A stretch of 64,000 nt of DNA from assembly GCF_000731315.1 (NCBI RefSeq), contig NZ_HG938354.1, forward strand, positions 558,001-622,000, written 5' to 3'. The stretch's first letter is position 1; each line of letters starts with the position of its first letter. Shown here one piece after another: positions 1 to 9,251 of the stretch. The position numbers were made by a program, and so were the translations under genes. Source of the DNA: Neorhizobium galegae bv. orientalis str. HAMBI 540. GTDB taxonomy: Bacteria; Pseudomonadota; Alphaproteobacteria; Rhizobiales; Rhizobiaceae. The notes beneath the pieces were generated by a model. It had not been told where the DNA came from. It made no database searches and saw only the letters and a program-made list of their open reading frames with translations.

Positions 1-371
1 TCGGTCGCCGCATTCTCGAAAAGACCGAATATACGGAGCAGGCCTCGTCCGCCCTGCACCTGCTCTCCGGGCGTGGCCACTGGGTCTATACCGGCATCTG
101 CCTGATCACCCCCGGCGGCCAGTTCCGCCAGAAGGTGGTGCAGACCAAGGTGCGCTTCAAGCGGCTTTCCACCCGCGAGATCGAAAACTATATCGCGTCC
201 GGGCAATGGCGCGGTAAGGCGGGCGCCTACGCGATCCAGGGAATTGCCGGATCGTTCGTGCAGAAGCTGGTCGGCTCCTACACCAACGTCGTCGGCCTGC
301 CGCTTTTCGAGGTAACGGGGCTTTTGACCGGCGAAGGCTTCGACGTGGCCACGGCCTGGCCGGAAGGCTGA
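1..371 (+). CDS. maf: Maf-family nucleotide pyrophosphatase, 3' end only
   Basis: This is the C-terminal part of a Maf/HAM1-superfamily protein, which hydrolyses non-canonical or excess nucleoside triphosphates in the cytoplasm. The reading frame is open from base 3, so the gene starts upstream of the window. Visible family features are the segment L-L-S-G-R-x-H (residues 20-26 of the fragment), the [18 protein letters not shown] segment and the terminal [10 protein letters not shown] block that closes Maf proteins. The stop is at 369-371. The yacG gene and tRNA-Phe follow on the same strand, a conserved order in rhizobia, which supports the call. Confidence 0.93.
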   Translation, partial: GRRILEKTEYTEQASSALHLLSGRGHWVYTGICLITPGGQFRQKVVQTKVRFKRLSTREIENYIASGQWRGKAGAYAIQGIAGSFVQKLVGSYTNVVGLPLFEVTGLLTGEGFDVATAWPEG

Positions 372-500
372 AAGAGGCCGGCTCAGACAGCGTGGGCCAA
401 TGGAGCAAGCCGAAAGGTGCCCCGGCTGCGCCTGTAGGGTGTCGTCGGCGATCAAAAGCTGCCGATGCGCCATGCCCCGTGTAGAAAGGAGTATTCAAAG

Positions 501-710
501 ATGACATCCGAACCGATCAAGACCGGCGGTAAGGTCGAGCCGCTCCGCAAGGCGAGACCCTGCCCGGAATGCGGCAAGCCGTCGGCGCGCGACCACTATC
601 CCTTCTGCTCCGACCGCTGCCGCACACTGGACCTGTCGCGCTGGCTGACGGGCTCCTACGCCATTCCGGTATCGGACGACGAGGCCAAGGCCGACGGCTC
701 GGACGACTGA
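501..710 (+). CDS. yacG: DNA gyrase inhibitor YacG (zinc-binding)
   Basis: A 69-residue zinc-ribbon protein of the YacG family, whose E. coli member binds GyrB and inhibits gyrase. Two Cys pairs are visible: C-P-E-C-G-K near residue 24 and C-S-D-R-C near residue 39, followed by the conserved D-L-S-R-W-L segment and an acidic tail. The ATG at 501 is chosen over the upstream ATG at 465 because the purine-rich AGAAAGGAGT at 483-492 sits at the right distance and because the family begins close to the first Cys pair. It lies downstream of maf and may be co-transcribed with it. Confidence 0.92.
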   Translation: MTSEPIKTGGKVEPLRKARPCPECGKPSARDHYPFCSDRCRTLDLSRWLTGSYAIPVSDDEAKADGSDD

Positions 711-874
711 GCCGGGTAGGTCGCGCCTGTTTTTGTTCAGGAAATCGCGATTTTCGCAAACCTGTCAAAAAATTGGGTTCTGGCGCTGGACATGGCCGAA
801 CAAGATGTTATAACCCGCTCGCTCCGGGGGAAATGACCCCCGCCGGCCTCGGCCGGAAGGCCGCAGGCCTCGAT

Positions 875-950
875 GCCCGGATAGCTCAGTTGGTAGAGCA
901 GCGGATTGAAAATCCGCGTGTCGGTGGTTCAAATCCGCCTCCGGGCACCA
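875..950 (+). tRNA. tRNA-Phe (GAA anticodon), CCA encoded
   Basis: A full 76-nt cloverleaf can be folded by hand: acceptor GCCCGGA (875-881) pairs with TCCGGGC (940-946); D-arm 884-899; anticodon stem GCGGA (901-905) with TCCGC (913-917); anticodon GAA at 908-910; T-arm GGTGG (923-927) with CCGCC (935-939) around TTCAAAT. The CCA tail is encoded at 948-950. Phe tRNA genes next to maf-yacG are a frequent island insertion point in rhizobia, but no integrase or duplicated 3' end was found in this window. Confidence 0.97.
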
Positions 951-1690
951 TTTCTCGGACGAATTTCAAATAGCTTTATGTTCGCAGATTTTGCAAAAGA
1001 TTCCCGATGATTGTCACGAGTGCCCGGTTATTGCGGACAACACGTTTGTAAGAGATCGATCGACCCCGTGTTGCTCGTCCTTGCGCCGACGCTTTTCATC
1101 CTATTTTGCGAGAAAAACGAGGGATGGATGGCCTCCTCAGGCAAGGATTTTCCAATGATCTATAAGTTCGCTTCGACGGAGCGTTGATCGAGGGTGAGAT
1201 ACGGCAGTTAGCTTTCAAGGTAATTTGGGATTTCGTCGCACCATCCTCGCGACATTCCGGCCGACTGACCGCGAGGCAGCGGTCAAGGCGCTTCGCCCTT
1301 GATCATCTATACGGCGATGAACAGATTGAGTTCTTTTACGCGCAGCACGGGAGATCGGTGACTGTTCGGGAATAACGGCTATGTCCGGAGTGGTAGTGCC
1401 GCGTTGAGGCACGGTTTGCCGGGGAACGGCATGCGCAGGCGACAATTGTATCAGTCTTCTGCGTACGCCTTCAATCGGCAATCCAGGCGAGATCAGAGAT
1501 CAGAAATAGGGGATGGGCTCCCTGGCGCTGATTCTCCTTCGGAAATCGCGCCAATTGAAACCCAAACATCATCGAATTTGAGTCCTAGCCGACTTTGGGT
1601 ACCGATTGACAAGCCGAGCGCGTCTGCGCAATGAAGCTTTTGATTAACGCGAGGCGAAGCCAGGCCGATTACCTCTTGAGAGAGATGAGA
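951..1690. other. Intergenic stretch without a supported gene
   Basis: About 740 bases between tRNA-Phe and the CDP-sugar operon. The only ORF above 60 codons on the plus strand (1184-1375) has no ribosome binding site or recognisable motif. A TTGACA hexamer at 1606-1611 could be a -35 element for the operon, but no convincing -10 follows at 16-18 bases. I see no RNA gene or transposase remnant. Confidence 0.4.
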
Positions 1691-2464
1691 ATGAAAGCTG
1701 TAATTCTCGCCGGTGGATTGGGAACCCGTATCTCCGAGGAGACGCATCTCAAGCCGAAGCCGATGATCGAGATCGGCGGACGGCCGATCCTCTGGCACAT
1801 CATGAAACTCTATTCCGCCCATGGCGTGAATGAGTTCATCATCTGCTGCGGATACAAGGGCTACGTCATCAAGGAGTATTTCGCGAATTACTTCCTGCAT
1901 ATGTCGGACGTCACCTTCGACATGGCTTATAACGAAAAGCAGGTCCATCGCCGCAGCGCCGAGCCCTGGAAGGTGACGCTGATCGATACCGGCGAAGCGA
2001 CAATGACCGGCGGCCGCCTGAAGCGCGTCTCGGACTACCTGCGCAACGAGGAAAGCTTCTGCTTCACCTATGGCGACGGCCTGAGCGACGTGAATATCAC
2101 CGAGCTCGTCAAATTCCATCGTTCGCACGGCAGGAACGCGACGGTTACCGCCGTTCATCCGCCGGGCCGTTACGGCGCGCTCGAACGCTCCGGCAACCAG
2201 GTTACCGGCTTTGTGGAAAAGCCGCGCGGCGATGGCGGCATGATCAATGGCGGTTTCTTCGTGCTTTCGCCGAAATGCATCGACCTCATCGAGGGCGACA
2301 ACATTCCGTGGGAATCCGCGCCGATGGCGGACCTTGCCACGATGGGCGAACTGATGGCCTACGAGCACGAAGGCTTCTGGCAGCCGATGGACACGCTGCG
2401 CGAAAAGAACCTGCTCGAAGACCTCTGGGCTTCCGGAAAAGCGCCATGGAAAATCTGGCCGTGA
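1691..2464 (+). CDS. rfbF: Glucose-1-phosphate cytidylyltransferase
   Basis: A 257-residue sugar nucleotidyltransferase, the usual RfbF length, making CDP-glucose from CTP and glucose 1-phosphate. The N-terminal nucleotide-binding loop G-G-L-G-T-R (residues 8-13) and the K-P-K-P-M motif (22-26) are present, as is the Y-G-D-G metal-binding segment. ATG 1691 is preferred over 1631 because the family starts directly at M-K-A-V-I-L-A-G-G and a GAGAG purine run precedes it. It is the first gene of a seven-gene operon and overlaps the next gene by 19 bases. It commits glucose 1-phosphate to the CDP-deoxysugar route. Confidence 0.93.
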   Translation: MKAVILAGGLGTRISEETHLKPKPMIEIGGRPILWHIMKLYSAHGVNEFIICCGYKGYVIKEYFANYFLHMSDVTFDMAYNEKQVHRRSAEPWKVTLIDTGEATMTGGRLKRVSDYLRNEESFCFTYGDGLSDVNITELVKFHRSHGRNATVTAVHPPGRYGALERSGNQVTGFVEKPRGDGGMINGGFFVLSPKCIDLIEGDNIPWESAPMADLATMGELMAYEHEGFWQPMDTLREKNLLEDLWASGKAPWKIWP

Positions 2465-3528
2465 GCGGAGGAGCCCAGCCGAGCCGCGGTTTCTGGGAAG
2501 GTAAACGCGTCCTTTTGACAGGGCATACAGGCTTCAAGGGAGCCTGGCTCTCCATCTGGCTCGGTCGCCGCGGCGCCGAAGTCACCGGCATTTCCCTGCC
2601 CCCCGAAACGCAGCCCAGCCTATTTGCACTTGCGCGGCCCGATCTCAGGGAAAGCCATTTCCAGGATATCCGCGATGCGGCCAGGCTCGCCGAACTGGTG
2701 CGCTCCGCCTCCCCCGATGTCGTCATGCATCTCGGCGCTCAGGCCCTGGTGCGCCCGAGCTACCAGGATCCGCTTGGCACGTTCGCGACCAACGTGCTCG
2801 GAACCGCCAACCTGCTGGAGGCGGTCCGCTCGGTGCCGTCCGCGCGCGTGGTCGTCGCGATCACCACGGACAAGGTCTACCGCAACCTCGAACACGCCTT
2901 TCCCTACCGGGAGACCGACCATCTCGGCGGGCACGATCCCTACAGCGCCAGCAAGGCCGCATCCGAGATTGTCATTGCGAGCTACCGCGATTCATTTCTG
3001 CGCGAAAAAGGCGTGGCGGTTGCCAGCGCCCGGGCGGGCAACGTGATCGGCGGCGGCGACTGGTCGGCCGACCGGCTGCTGCCGGATGCGGTGCGCGCCT
3101 GGCAGTCCGGCAATTCCCTCAGCGTCCGGCGGCCGGAAGCCAAGCGCCCTTGGCAGCACGTGCTCGAACCGCTCTCAGCCTATCTCGTGCTTGCCGAACG
3201 GCTGTGGAGCGATCCCTCGATTGGCGACGCCTTCAATTTCGGCCCGATCAGCCATGAAGCTGCACCGGTGCGCCAGGTGATCGAAATCGCCCGCGCCTCC
3301 TACGGCCGCGGCGATGTAGAATACGGCGACGGCACTGAGGGACCGCACGAAGCGGGCTGGCTTGCCTTGGAAACGGCCAAGGCGCGGCATATGCTGGGCA
3401 TCGAACCGCGCTGGTCGCTTGCGGAGGCTGTCGACCGGACGATGAAATGGTATCGTGCGCAGAATGACGGCGCCAATGCCCGCGCCCTCTGCGAAGCCGA
3501 AATCGACGAATACGAGGCACGCCCTTGA
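2446..3528 (+). CDS. rfbG: CDP-glucose 4,6-dehydratase
   Basis: A short-chain dehydrogenase/reductase of 360 residues that converts CDP-glucose to CDP-4-keto-6-deoxyglucose with bound NAD. Seen: the Rossmann loop T-G-H-T-G-F-K-G (25-32), the active-site Y166-x3-K170 in P-Y-S-A-S-K, and the family hallmark I-T-T-D-K-V-Y. The ATG at 2446 overlaps rfbF by 19 bases. A GTG at 2461 forming GTGA with the rfbF stop is an equally plausible start and would shorten the product by five residues. The gene is followed by a TTGA overlap with the epimerase-like gene. Confidence 0.93.
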   Translation: MENLAVSGGAQPSRGFWEGKRVLLTGHTGFKGAWLSIWLGRRGAEVTGISLPPETQPSLFALARPDLRESHFQDIRDAARLAELVRSASPDVVMHLGAQALVRPSYQDPLGTFATNVLGTANLLEAVRSVPSARVVVAITTDKVYRNLEHAFPYRETDHLGGHDPYSASKAASEIVIASYRDSFLREKGVAVASARAGNVIGGGDWSADRLLPDAVRAWQSGNSLSVRRPEAKRPWQHVLEPLSAYLVLAERLWSDPSIGDAFNFGPISHEAAPVRQVIEIARASYGRGDVEYGDGTEGPHEAGWLALETAKARHMLGIEPRWSLAEAVDRTMKWYRAQNDGANARALCEAEIDEYEARP

Positions 3529-4085
3529 GCCGCTTCACCGTCACCGATCTGCCGCTTGCCGGCCTGAAGCTCGTCGAACGCCAGAACCTCGGTGATTCGC
3601 GCGGCTTCCTGTCGCGCATGTTCTGCGCAGACGAACTGGCGCCGGTGGGTTGGGAAAAGCCGATCGCACAGATCAACCTGACAATGACGGCCCGCCAGGG
3701 CACCGTGCGCGGCATGCATTTCCAACGCCCTCCCCATGCCGAGATGAAACTGGTCAATTGCCTCCGCGGCGCGGTCTTCGACGTCGCCGTGGATCTCAGA
3801 CGCGATTCGCCAACCTTCCTGAGATGGCATGCCCAGGAGCTTTCCGCCGAGAACCGCCGCTCGCTGCTGATCCCGGAAGGGTTCGCGCATGGCTTCCAAG
3901 CACTCACCGACGACTGCGAGCTTCTCTATTTCCATTCGATGCCCTACGCGTCCGGTTCGGAAGGTGCCTTGAACTCCCAGGACCCCGCACTCGACATCAG
4001 TTGGCCGCTGGAGATCACCGAAATGTCGGATCGTGATCGCGGTCATTCCTTCCTGACATCACAATTCACGGGACTGACGCCATGA
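3525..4085 (+). CDS. RmlC-like (dTDP-4-dehydrorhamnose 3,5-epimerase family) sugar epimerase
   Basis: A 186-residue cupin-fold protein of the RmlC family. The G-M-H-F-Q motif places the catalytic His at residue 65, followed by K-L-V-N-C-L-R-G-A-V-F-D-V-A-V-D-L-R and I-P-E-G-F-A-H-G-F, all typical of RmlC. The start appears to be TTG at 3525, overlapping the rfbG stop as TTGA. Given its position after rfbF/rfbG, the substrate is more likely a CDP-4-keto-6-deoxyhexose than dTDP-linked (inference). It could act at C3, C5 or both. No rmlA, rmlB or rmlD genes are nearby, so true rhamnose synthesis is unlikely here. Confidence 0.85.
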   Translation: MSRFTVTDLPLAGLKLVERQNLGDSRGFLSRMFCADELAPVGWEKPIAQINLTMTARQGTVRGMHFQRPPHAEMKLVNCLRGAVFDVAVDLRRDSPTFLRWHAQELSAENRRSLLIPEGFAHGFQALTDDCELLYFHSMPYASGSEGALNSQDPALDISWPLEITEMSDRDRGHSFLTSQFTGLTP

Positions 4086-5305
4086 ACTGCCGCCACTGCG
4101 GGACCGCACTTCGCTGCGATTTCCTGGACCTCGGCTTCGCGCCGCCATCCAACGCGTATCTGACCGCCGAAGATCTGGTAAAGCCGGAAGTCTATTTTCC
4201 CTTGCGGCTACAGGTCTGCGAGGAATGCTGGCTGGTCCAGACCGAGGATTATGCTTCCGCCGAATCGCTCTTCAGTGCCGAATACGCCTACTTCTCCAGT
4301 GCCTCGACCAGCTGGCTCGCGCACGCCGCCCGTTATGTCGAGACGATCACCTCGCGTCTTGGCCTCGGCAAGGACAGCATGGTCATCGAGGTCGCCTCGA
4401 ATGACGGCTATCTCTTGAAGAACTTCGTCAAGGCCGGCATTCCCTGCCTCGGCGTCGAGCCGACGGCGAGCACCGCCGAAGCCGCCGAGGCGCTCGGCAT
4501 TCCGGTGCTGCGCGAATTCTTCGGCGAGGCGCTCGGCAAGCAGCTCGCCGGCGACGGCAGAAGCGCCGATCTCATCCTCGGCAACAATGTCTACGCGCAT
4601 GTGCCCGACATCAACGATTTCACGCGCGGCCTGACGGCGGCGCTGAAGGCCGGCGGCACGGTGACGCTCGAATTCCCGCATGTGATGCGGCTCATCGAAC
4701 ACAATCAGTTCGACACGGTCTATCACGAGCACTTTTCCTATCTTTCACTCTTCACGGTCGCAAAGATCTTCGAAGCGGCGGGCCTGCGCGTCTTCGACGT
4801 CGAGGAATTGCCGACCCATGGCGGCAGCCTGCGCGTCTACGGCTGCCATTCTGGTGATTCGCGCCAGACGACCGAAGCCGTCAGGGCGCTTCTCGCGGAA
4901 GAACAGCGCCGCGGCCTTCAGACGGCGGCGACCTATGCCGACTTCCAGGCCAAGGCGGAAAAGGTCAAGAACGATGCGCTCGCTTTCCTGCTGAAGGCCA
5001 AGCAAGACGGCAAGACGGTCGCAGCCTATGGTGCCGCGGCCAAGGGCAACACGCTGCTCAACTTCGCCGGCGTCAAGCCGGACCTGCTGCCCTATGTCTG
5101 CGATGCCGCGGCCGCCAAGCAGAACAAGTTCATGCCCGGCAGCCATATCCCGATCCTGCATCCGGACGAGATCGTCGCGCGGCGCCCGGACTATGTGATG
5201 ATCCTGCCCTGGAACATCGCGACCGAAGTCCGTCAGCAGCTGGCTTCGCTTGCCGATCAGGGCACCAGGTTCGTAACCGCCGTGCCGGAATTGAAGGTCA
5301 TATGA
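4082..5305 (+). CDS. NDP-sugar C-methyltransferase (zinc-binding, three-domain)
   Basis: A 407-residue SAM-dependent methyltransferase with the three-part architecture of TylC3-type sugar C-methyltransferases. It has an N-terminal zinc-binding region (C3-x2-C6 and C46-x2-C49), a central Rossmann domain with V-I-E-V-A-S-N-D-G-Y at about 101-110, and a C-terminal domain with A-A-Y-G-A-A-A-K-G-N-T. These enzymes methylate C3 of a 4-keto-6-deoxy sugar nucleotide. The ATGA overlap with the epimerase gene indicates translational coupling. Together with rfbF/rfbG it suggests a CDP-3-C-methyl-6-deoxyhexose as the operon product (inference). Confidence 0.88.
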   Translation: MNCRHCGTALRCDFLDLGFAPPSNAYLTAEDLVKPEVYFPLRLQVCEECWLVQTEDYASAESLFSAEYAYFSSASTSWLAHAARYVETITSRLGLGKDSMVIEVASNDGYLLKNFVKAGIPCLGVEPTASTAEAAEALGIPVLREFFGEALGKQLAGDGRSADLILGNNVYAHVPDINDFTRGLTAALKAGGTVTLEFPHVMRLIEHNQFDTVYHEHFSYLSLFTVAKIFEAAGLRVFDVEELPTHGGSLRVYGCHSGDSRQTTEAVRALLAEEQRRGLQTAATYADFQAKAEKVKNDALAFLLKAKQDGKTVAAYGAAAKGNTLLNFAGVKPDLLPYVCDAAAAKQNKFMPGSHIPILHPDEIVARRPDYVMILPWNIATEVRQQLASLADQGTRFVTAVPELKVI

Positions 5306-6135
5306 CGCCACTCGTCCTACTCACCGGAGGAACAGGTTTTGTCGGCCGGCAGGTACTGCGGGCGCTGACCGAATCCGGTGTGCGTGTTCGGGTGATTCTA
5401 CGCGAAGGATCGGCGGAAAGCCGGCTTGGCGATCTCTCGGCTGTCGAGAGCATGGTGCGGACGCCCGACCTGTTCCGCGAGCCGGTCGAGTGGTGGGCGA
5501 AGACCCTCGAAGGCGTCGATACGGTCGCGCATGTCGCCTGGTATGCGGAGCCTGGCAAATATCTGCAGTCGGCGGAAAATATCGTCTGCCTCGAAGGCAC
5601 GTTGCGGATGGCGCAGGGCGCAGCTCTCGCCGGCGTCAAACGGTTCGTCGGCGTGGGCACATGTTTCGAATATGACGTCTCGGTGGGCATGCTCGCCACA
5701 GACACGCCGCTGCGCCCGATCAGCCCCTATGCCGGCGCGAAAGCCGCAGTATTTATGGCTCTGTCGCAATGGCTGCCGCTGCACCGGATCAGCTTTGCCT
5801 GGTGCCGGCTCTTTTATCTTTTCGGCGAAGGTGAAGACGAGCGACGGCTGTTTCCCTACCTTTGCGCGCAGCTCGCCGCAGGCAAACCGGTGGATTTGAC
5901 CAGTGGCAACCAGATCCGCGACTTCCTGGACGTTCGCGAAGCAGGAAGGCAGATTGCTGATATCGGGCTTGGCGACAGAACGGGAGCAGCCAACATCTGT
6001 TCCGGAATTCCGGTCACCGTGCGGCAGATAGCCGAGCGATTGGCCGACGAGTATGGTCGACGCGATCTTCTGCGATTCGGCGCCCGTCCCGACAATCTGG
6101 TGGATCCTCCCTGCGTTGTAGGATTAACGAGGTGA
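5302..6135 (+). CDS. NAD-dependent epimerase/dehydratase (probable 4-ketoreductase)
   Basis: An extended-SDR protein of 277 residues, somewhat short for the family. The nucleotide-binding loop T-G-G-T-G-F-V-G (8-15) and catalytic Y143-x3-K147 (P-Y-A-G-A-K) are present. The start ATG at 5302 overlaps the preceding stop (ATGA). In CDP-sugar pathways with a dehydratase, an epimerase and a C-methyltransferase, the remaining step is stereospecific reduction of the 4-keto group, and this is the only candidate reductase in the operon (inference). An epimerase role cannot be excluded. Confidence 0.85.
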   Translation: MTPLVLLTGGTGFVGRQVLRALTESGVRVRVILREGSAESRLGDLSAVESMVRTPDLFREPVEWWAKTLEGVDTVAHVAWYAEPGKYLQSAENIVCLEGTLRMAQGAALAGVKRFVGVGTCFEYDVSVGMLATDTPLRPISPYAGAKAAVFMALSQWLPLHRISFAWCRLFYLFGEGEDERRLFPYLCAQLAAGKPVDLTSGNQIRDFLDVREAGRQIADIGLGDRTGAANICSGIPVTVRQIAERLADEYGRRDLLRFGARPDNLVDPPCVVGLTR

Positions 6136-6139
6136 TGAC

Positions 6140-7201
6140 ATGACAACGAAAGATACCCTGCTGCTTTACGAACAGCCGCAGTTACCGACCTTCCAGAACC
6201 GCGTTTATCCCACGGCGGCGGAAGCTAAGAACTGCGCCAAGGGCGACATCCGCCTGGTGCAGGACATGAACACGGGCCTCGTCTACAACGATGCGTTCGA
6301 CCCGAAGCTCATGGACTACGACGGCAATTACAATAACGAACAGGGTGTCAGCCGGCATTTTCACCAGCATCTGGAAATGGTGGCCGGCATCGTCGAGCGG
6401 ACGATGGGCCGCGAGAACCTGGTGGAGGTTGGCTGCGGCAAGGGCCTCTTCCTCGAAATGCTGCTCGAAAAAGGCTTCGACCTCACCGGTTTCGACCCCA
6501 CCTACGAGGGCACGAACCCGCGCGTGAAACGGCATTATTTCGAGGCCGGCGTCGACGTTCAAGGCGACGGACTGATCCTTCGCCATGTGCTGGAGCATAT
6601 CCAGAGCCCGTATGATTTCCTCGTCGAGCTCTGCAAGGCGAACGGCGGCAAGGGCCGTATCTATATCGAAGTACCCTGCTTCGACTGGATCATGGAACAC
6701 CGTGCCTGGTTCGACGTATTCTACGAGCACGTCAATTATTTCCGCCTGGCCGATTTCCACCGGATCTTCGGCAATGTCATCGAAAGCGGCCGGATTTTCG
6801 GCGGGCAGTACCTTTACGTGGTGGCCGAGCTGGACTCGTTGCAGCCGCCGGTGCGCGAAGAAACCGATCGCGTCGCGTTTCCCGCCGACTTTACCCGCAC
6901 ACTGGGCGATCGAATTGCAGCGGGCGACAGTTCGGCGATCTGGGGCGGCGCGTCGAAAGGGGTGACCTTCTCACTGCTGAAATCCCGTCAGGGGCAGCCG
7001 GTCGACATGGTCATCGACATCAATCCCGCCAAACAGGGCAAATTCCTGCCGGCGACCGGCCTGATGGTGCAATCGCCGGACCAGGCCCTGGCGAAGCTTC
7101 CCCACGGCTCGACCATCTACGTCATGAACTCCAATTATCTCGAGGAAATTCGAATGCTGTCTCACAACGCTTATACCTATGTGGGGATCGACAATGAGTG
7201 A
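6140..7201 (+). CDS. Class I SAM-dependent methyltransferase, surface-polysaccharide type
   Basis: A 353-residue methyltransferase starting four bases after the preceding stop. The SAM-binding motif V-E-V-G-C-G-K-G-L-F lies near residue 95, with the acidic D-P-T-Y ribose-binding turn after it and a post-motif R-H-V-L-E-H-I. The C-terminal part (I-W-G-G-A-S-K-G-V-T-F) resembles the third domain of the C-methyltransferase two genes upstream, but the N-terminal zinc-binding Cys pairs are absent. The acceptor is unknown; O-methylation of the sugar or of a polysaccharide residue is the likely role. It overlaps the next gene by eight bases. Confidence 0.82.
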   Translation: MTTKDTLLLYEQPQLPTFQNRVYPTAAEAKNCAKGDIRLVQDMNTGLVYNDAFDPKLMDYDGNYNNEQGVSRHFHQHLEMVAGIVERTMGRENLVEVGCGKGLFLEMLLEKGFDLTGFDPTYEGTNPRVKRHYFEAGVDVQGDGLILRHVLEHIQSPYDFLVELCKANGGKGRIYIEVPCFDWIMEHRAWFDVFYEHVNYFRLADFHRIFGNVIESGRIFGGQYLYVVAELDSLQPPVREETDRVAFPADFTRTLGDRIAAGDSSAIWGGASKGVTFSLLKSRQGQPVDMVIDINPAKQGKFLPATGLMVQSPDQALAKLPHGSTIYVMNSNYLEEIRMLSHNAYTYVGIDNE

Positions 7202-7964
7202 TTTCACCAAGGAAGTTGAAGCCCGCGTCGCTGCCGTCCCTGGAAACAAGGAACTTACCGACAGCGCCGCGCAGTTCATGCGCACGTCGATCGCCTCGCA
7301 ATATTCCTACAACTATTTCTGGCTCGGCCGGCCGATCATTCAGTATCCGCAGGACATGGTCGCCATGCAGGAGCTGATCTGGACGGTAAAACCCGACCTG
7401 ATCATCGAGACCGGCATCGCCCATGGCGGCTCCCTCATCCTCAGCGCCTCGATGCTGGCGCTGCTGGAACTGTCGGAAGCGGCGGAAAAGGGCGAAGTCG
7501 TCGATCCCGCCAAGCCGAAGCGCAAGGTTCTCGGCATCGACATCGACATCCGCCCCCACAACAAGGCTGCCATTGAGGCCCACCCGATGGCGTCGCGGAT
7601 CGAGATGATCCAGGGCTCCAGCATCGCGCCCGAGATCATGGACCAGGTCCGCAAGGTCGCTGCCGGCTACTCGCGCATCCTGATCAGCCTCGACAGCAAC
7701 CACACGCACGAGCACGTTCTCGAGGAACTCAAGCTCTATGCCCCGCTCACCAGCGTCGGCAGCTATTGCGTCGTGTTCGACACCGTCGTCGAGGACCTTC
7801 CGAAGGAACTGGCGGGCGATCGCCCCTGGGGACCGGGCGACAATCCGAAAACGGCCGTCTTCGAATATCTGAAGACCCATCCGGAATTCGAGATCGACAA
7901 GTCGGTCGAGAACAAGCTGCTGATCACGGTCGCCCCGGACGGCTTCCTGAAGCGTCTGCGCTGA
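7194..7964 (+). CDS. Cephalosporin-hydroxylase (CmcI)-family protein
   Basis: A 256-residue protein of the CmcI/RhmM-like family, a Rossmann-fold methyltransferase-type fold often annotated cephalosporin hydroxylase. In rhizobia and other Gram-negatives it is common in O-antigen and exopolysaccharide loci, where it probably acts as a sugar O-methyltransferase rather than on antibiotics. Motifs: L-I-I-E-T-G-I-A-H-G-G-S, V-L-G-I-D-I-D-I-R and S-L-D-S-N-H-T-H-E-H-V. The start at 7194 overlaps the previous gene by eight bases; an upstream ATG at 7179 would extend it by five residues. It is the last gene of the operon. Confidence 0.85.
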   Translation: MSDFTKEVEARVAAVPGNKELTDSAAQFMRTSIASQYSYNYFWLGRPIIQYPQDMVAMQELIWTVKPDLIIETGIAHGGSLILSASMLALLELSEAAEKGEVVDPAKPKRKVLGIDIDIRPHNKAAIEAHPMASRIEMIQGSSIAPEIMDQVRKVAAGYSRILISLDSNHTHEHVLEELKLYAPLTSVGSYCVVFDTVVEDLPKELAGDRPWGPGDNPKTAVFEYLKTHPEFEIDKSVENKLLITVAPDGFLKRLR

Positions 7965-8330
7965 GGACATCAAGATTTGATGGCAAAGAAGCTTGGGGTA
8001 TCTGGTACGTTTACTTTGGCGACAGGCGCAGCTCGGTCGATTATCCGACGGGAATTACGAACTTGTAGAGGACCGGCATTTAATTTGCGGTCGCCGACCC
8101 CGTGCGGGCCGCCATTGCTACCGACCAAGGTGATAAGACGGGGTGTGCCTCAGGTTGCGCGAATTTCTGTTGTCGCCTCTGATTGGAAGCAAGCTCGGAT
8201 TAGTACTTGACCAACGACTGGGGCAGGTCAGGGAAGTTTGATAGCCGATGCTACTAGGGCTAATTGCTGGCGACGCCGGGACAACAGGCGGGAGATGAAT
8301 TAGCGAGAATCATCAATTTTACAGTTTGGC
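7965..8330. other. Intergenic stretch, no gene seen
   Basis: About 366 bases between the convergent ends of the CDP-sugar operon and the nucleotidyltransferase gene. A 77-codon ORF at 7977-8210 lacks any family features and ends in low-complexity sequence, so I do not call it. No clear terminator hairpin was found after 7964. Confidence 0.35.
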
Positions 8331-9251
8331 TCAGAGTCTCTGCAGTCTTTCAAGGTGTTCCCTGCAGACATGGTCCACCTGTTCCAGCAAGACGGTTGCT
8401 CGAGCTCCCAGCCAGGTCAGCGCCTCCTCGCTGATTTCGTAATGTTTGGAATACCGCGCCTTCACGTAGGCTTCGTTCAGCGTGTTGAACCAGGCGCGCT
8501 CGCGGTGCTGATCGCGAGGGAACGCCTCGGTCAGACGCCGGTCCTGCTCCTCCGCAAGCGAGCGCAGGAACTTGATGTTATGGGTGGGCGGACCGTAATT
8601 CGTCAGCGTGAGGAGAACGCAGGAGTACGCTTGTTCGAGCGATTGATGAAGCGCGAAGGCGGCATCCTTGCGCCAGTTTTCGTCCACCTCCGATCTCGAG
8701 AGTTGAAAGCGAGATGTTTCCAGAGCTCGCACTGCGTTTGCAAGGCGCTCGCCGAAATGCTCTCTCGCGATACGCAACCGATCGGCGGGCGAGAGCTCCT
8801 GCGGCTCCGCCAGCGGCTCATCGTCCAGTTCATAAAGAATGATGCCTTCCTTGCGGATATCCGTGAAGAAATATTGCCCCTGCTTGAGGTAGGTGTTCAC
8901 CTCGCGCCTGGAATGGACGATGAAGCTGACCGGAGTCTCGATCGACTTGTCGCGGATCAGCCGGTCGGCAGCCTTGTACCAGTAGTCCGCAAATTCGCAG
9001 AGCCTGCGGTCGTTGACGATGATCAGCAGATCGAAGTCTGACCGATAGCCCTTCATGGTGAACGGCTCGTCGACCCATCCGCCCTTGGCATAGGAGCCGA
9101 ACAGGATGACCTTCAGGATCCGGCCGCGCTTCTTGAAGTCGGCCGTGCCCTCCTTCAGCGCATCCTCGAACTCCTCGTGCAGGATTTCCAAAGCGAGACC
9201 GAGCTCGCGCTGTTTGCACGGTGGAATGTGATCGAGGGATGACTTCATCAT
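8331..9251 (-). CDS. Nucleotidyltransferase-HEPN fusion protein
   Basis: A 306-residue protein with an N-terminal minimal nucleotidyltransferase domain and a C-terminal helical HEPN domain. The domain signature is visible as L-F-G-S-Y-A-K-G-G-W followed by S-D-F-D-L-L-I, with an unusually long insert between the GS loop and the DxD pair. The HEPN part contains the family-like A-F-A-L-H-Q-S-L-E-Q-A-Y and Y-G-P-P-T-H-N-I-K-F-L. Related two-gene MNT/HEPN pairs act as toxin-antitoxin systems in which the transferase AMPylates the HEPN toxin; here both parts are in one chain. ATG 9251 or 9248 may start translation. It stands alone between gene-poor regions. Confidence 0.85.
   Translation of the reverse strand: MMKSSLDHIPPCKQRELGLALEILHEEFEDALKEGTADFKKRGRILKVILFGSYAKGGWVDEPFTMKGYRSDFDLLIIVNDRRLCEFADYWYKAADRLIRDKSIETPVSFIVHSRREVNTYLKQGQYFFTDIRKEGIILYELDDEPLAEPQELSPADRLRIAREHFGERLANAVRALETSRFQLSRSEVDENWRKDAAFALHQSLEQAYSCVLLTLTNYGPPTHNIKFLRSLAEEQDRRLTEAFPRDQHRERAWFNTLNEAYVKARYSKHYEISEEALTWLGARATVLLEQVDHVCREHLERLQRL

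Noticed and set aside
1184..1375. 63-codon ORF between tRNA-Phe and the sugar operon
   Set aside because: No ribosome binding site and no recognisable motif; likely chance.
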